64,000 nucleotides of DNA from Elizabethkingia miricola (GTDB lineage Bacteria; Bacteroidota; Bacteroidia; Flavobacteriales; Weeksellaceae). A program made the position numbers and the translations under genes. The DNA lies in assembly GCF_001675285.1 (NCBI RefSeq), contig NZ_LSGQ01000033.1:62001-126000 (forward strand), given 5' to 3'. The notes beneath the pieces were generated by a model that saw nothing but the letters and a program-made list of their open reading frames with translations, was not told the origin of the DNA and ran no database searches. Shown here piece after piece: positions 63,525 to 64,000 of the stretch. The first letter of the stretch is position 1. The number at the start of each line of letters is the position of its first letter.

Positions 63525-64000
63525 ATGAAGAAGTTTATATTTCCTTTATTAGTCTTTGGGACACTAACATTTGCCCAGAAAAAGTATGTAATGGTGATCC
63601 ACGGAGGTGCCGGAACAATAACCAAAGCCAATCTTTCTCCTGAAAAAGAAAAAGAATATCGCGAAAAACTTACAGAAGCACTTCAAAAAGGATATGCCGA
63701 GATCAAAAACGGTAAATCTTCTTTAGACGCTGTCTCTTCAGCGATTATGGTTATGGAGGATTCTCCTTTGTTCAATGCCGGAAAGGGCGCTGTCTTCACT
63801 AATGAAGGAAGAAATGAACTGGATGCATCCATTATGAATGGAAAAGATCAGAAAGCAGGTGCTGTTGCTGGTGTTACCACTATAAAAAATCCAATTCTGG
63901 CAGCAAGAGCTGTTATGGATAAATCGGAACATGTTATGATGGCCGGCCCCGGAGCGGAGAAATTTGCAAAGGAACAGAAACTGGAAATTGTAGATCCTAA
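63525..64000 (+). CDS. Isoaspartyl peptidase/L-asparaginase, 5' part
   Basis: The frame runs from the ATG at 63525 to the window edge (158 codons). The signal peptide FIFPLLVFGTLTFAQ is followed by KYVMVIHGGAGTITK, the start motif of plant-type asparaginases, then SSLDAVSSAIMVMEDSPLFNAGKGAVFTNEGRNELDASIM, in pieces, and GAVAGVTTIKNPILAARAVM. The catalytic Thr (GTVG motif) lies outside the window. It is an Ntn hydrolase that self-cleaves and removes isoaspartyl residues; the signal peptide places it in the periplasm. Confidence 0.93.
   Translation, partial: MKKFIFPLLVFGTLTFAQKKYVMVIHGGAGTITKANLSPEKEKEYREKLTEALQKGYAEIKNGKSSLDAVSSAIMVMEDSPLFNAGKGAVFTNEGRNELDASIMNGKDQKAGAVAGVTTIKNPILAARAVMDKSEHVMMAGPGAEKFAKEQKLEIVDP

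Overview
The window looks like chromosome from a flavobacterium of the Weeksellaceae, most like Elizabethkingia or Chryseobacterium. The DNA is AT-rich. It carries the Bacteroidota-type promoter element TAnnTTTG, often with TTG about 19 bases upstream. It also holds SusC/SusD genes, many Bacteroidota-style lipoproteins, TPR-LuxR and Crp/Fnr regulators, and a thiSC(tenI-like)EGHF operon with a TPP riboswitch. The genus is an inference from gene content, because no rRNA or other marker is present.

Layout. 1-12.7 kb: three tandem cassettes on the minus strand, each with a conserved ~60-aa peptide followed by a fimbrillin-like lipoprotein. The cassettes at 3.5 and 6.2 kb are a tandem duplication that includes their control regions. 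Next come a barrel protein, a TPR-LuxR regulator, a Crp/Fnr regulator, a DUF308-like membrane protein and a DUF4822-like lipoprotein. 13-16 kb: small secreted proteins and an SDR operon. 16.2-23.5 kb: a fucose-directed glycan locus (GH29, SusC, SusD). 24.6-26.7 kb: an OmpR-type two-component system. 26.7-37.8 kb: a run of minus-strand detoxification or resistance-like genes (GNATs, EamA exporter, PNPOx, AraC, deaminase, GrpB, serine hydrolase). 38-41.4 kb: an AT-rich accessory patch with lipoproteins, a double-glycine bacteriocin-like peptide and a frameshifted gene, next to a broken tRNA-Leu piece. 41.4-55 kb: a second Crp/Fnr gene, DUF488, mgtC-mgtA, a LytTR two-component system and a czcBAC-type efflux operon. 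55-61.7 kb: the thiamine operon. 62-64 kb: an SRPBCC-EVE-MarR operon and the start of a secreted isoaspartyl peptidase/asparaginase.

How the genes work together. The strongest new signal is in the first 12 kb. Six 14-bp sites of the form GTAAC-N4-GTTAC (exact or one base off) each lie with their centre 33.5 bases from the first T of a TTTG promoter box. This is the class II (-41.5) geometry of Crp/Fnr activators. They precede all three peptide-lipoprotein cassettes, a 48-aa membrane peptide, the DUF4822 lipoprotein and a possible ~80-nt RNA. The Crp/Fnr gene in their midst has a recognition helix resembling that of NtcA, which reads GTA-N8-TAC. A second shared promoter type, four TTCTAA hexamers in 11-bp register at a fixed distance from TACCTTTG, links mgtC-mgtA with the metal efflux operon. 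An ~80-120 bp palindromic intergenic repeat occurs four times, twice inside the thiamine operon.
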